From Sipunculus nudus (taxonomy: Eukaryota > Annelida > Sipuncula > Golfingiida > Sipunculidae), in NCBI GenBank assembly GCA_026874595.1, contig CM049312.1:56673429-56737428 (forward strand): DNA of 64,000 nt, written 5' to 3'. Below, one piece after another: positions 62,971 through 64,000 of the stretch. The notes below the pieces were generated by a model. It made no database searches. It saw nothing but the letters and a program-made list of their open reading frames with translations, and was not told the origin of the DNA. Position 1 is the first letter of the stretch. Every line of letters starts with the position of its first letter. The translations under genes were made by a program, and so were the position numbers.

Positions 62971-63640
62971 CTTAGATATGTGGGTTTCTGTATGGAAACA
63001 GATGCACAAAAGGACGCTGGGCAGGGAGGAAAGGTCAGAGGTCAACGCAAATAGGTTAGGCACCAGTTCACATGTGACCCGATAATTGGTGTAAGTTTCG
63101 GAAAAATCTGTCAATTAGTCTCAGAGAAGGTCTCAGGAAACGAACGTGGCGGCAGCGGAACCTTGTTAAAAACATAGTATCCACCAAAACTTCCTTTAGG
63201 CAGATACAATAAAGCTGTCAAAAATGATACACTTAGGTGTTATGTGGGACATAAAAAATATAAAATGGCATAAATCTATGTGCAGTAAAAAATGTATAAA
63301 ATCAACTAAAAATTATAATCATTTTATTTACAGAGGTCATTTTCCTTTTCACCAAAAATTTTTATGATTTAAACTCTCACAAACATAAAGCCAAAAGGTT
63401 ACCAACCTTAACAGCTTGGCACTAAACATGAAACACTAATTTTTAAGCTATTCAGTATTCGTTTTAATTTTCGATTAAAATTTTATTTCTGAGCGTGTTA
63501 AGAATATGGTCTGCATTCTAGGACATGAAAATATAAAGAAAACTGCCTCTTCTCATTTCTTATTTTACTTCCTATGTTTCCCTGCAGATGTCCCTTCACC
63601 GATTTCACCTATTATAACATGAACTACCACTGAATATCAG
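62971..63640. other. Probable PLP enzyme intron, nothing recognised
   Basis: AT-rich sequence. Searched by eye on the minus strand for the expected upstream exon with a Lys-Thr-His-Lys motif; none found. Confidence 0.45.
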
Positions 63641-63645
63641 AAGTG

Positions 63646-63715
63646 GCTTGAATTGGGAATCGAACCTACAATCTCTAGACTAGGAGTAGGAGCCCTACAC
63701 CCTATCGAGCCGTGA
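63646..63715 (-). repeat. tRNA-like sequence, probable SINE head
   Basis: On the minus strand GGCTCGATAGGGTGTAGGGC (A-box region) is followed by GTAGGTTCGATTCCC (perfect B box) and CAATTCAAGCC. An acceptor stem is not convincing, so it is read as a tRNA-derived SINE rather than a tRNA gene. Confidence 0.45.
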
Positions 63716-64000
63716 ACACGAGATACCAGCAGGGGTGGATTTTGTTCATTTATAGCTGCCATTGAAAATGTGGAACCATTTAGTATTTGAACAGGAGAAT
63801 TAAGGCCCCCCCCTCTGCTCTGGCGGAGAACCCAGGTTCCTCCTCTAATATAATAAACTCCAGTAATGAGCAAAATGAATTGTGGGAATTTCTCAGGAAG
63901 AAACGATGCATCGGCCTTTGTCAGGAAACAATAATTTATTCGACATCCGTTTTGCATTAGGGGACATGAAGACCAGATTAATGACAACTGCCTTAATTTC

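Noticed and set aside
63637-63987. 116-codon minus-strand frame at the right edge
   Set aside because: It runs through the tRNA-like SINE head and has no recognisable domain; it does not contain the missing N-terminal exon of the PLP enzyme.

Overview
The window looks like nuclear DNA from a bivalve mollusc. It is AT-rich, with short exons in long introns, many long (TA)n tracts, and repeat families typical of bivalves: Helitron-like elements with internal tandem repeats, MITEs and a tRNA-derived SINE. The mollusc assignment is an inference from repeat character and protein divergence; nothing in the sequence names a species.

Two protein genes can be reconstructed exon by exon, and they converge (tail to tail). 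(1) Plus strand, 365-15177: a complete seven-exon T-box gene whose splice phases close into a 464-residue frame. The T-box and the C-terminal motif KSRPAPY identify it as Tbx1 (Tbx1/10 class). (2) Minus strand, 62095-48773: nine exons (309 codons plus an optional 60-nt cassette exon) covering all but the N-terminus of a fold-type III PLP enzyme of the D-threonine aldolase / D-serine dehydratase family. Its first exons, with the PLP lysine, must lie beyond the right edge.

Region by region: 1-364 is the flank or 5' UTR of Tbx1, with a TATA-like box and a T-box half-site. Intron 2 of Tbx1 ends in five decayed tandem copies of the start of exon 3. Intron 5 (6.6 kb) carries tandem AGGTCA-rich repeats, part of them in a 1.7-kb non-autonomous Helitron. 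15178-48772 is gene-poor. It holds a hammerhead-ribozyme-like fold (16745-16792), a 4.4-kb segment bounded by inverted repeats that contains a second Helitron of the same family (17880-20191) and a 48-bp perfect palindrome, a tRNA-derived SINE, a MITE, a directly repeated GC-rich block (35955/36893), diverged tandem 0.5-kb repeats (43.8-44.9 kb), and several GC-richer islands without recognisable coding content. The introns of the PLP-enzyme gene contain a 1.9-kb GGGCCC-ended element, a 182-bp TA-flanked MITE, a 5S rRNA-derived fragment and paired dispersed repeats.

The two genes do not obviously share a pathway: one is a developmental transcription factor, the other an amino-acid enzyme. The points most worth checking are the tandem partial copies of exon 3 with newly formed donor sites, the hammerhead-like fold, the in-frame cassette exon of the enzyme gene, the altered exon 5/6 junction of Tbx1, and the nuclear-receptor-site-like arrays spread by the Helitrons.
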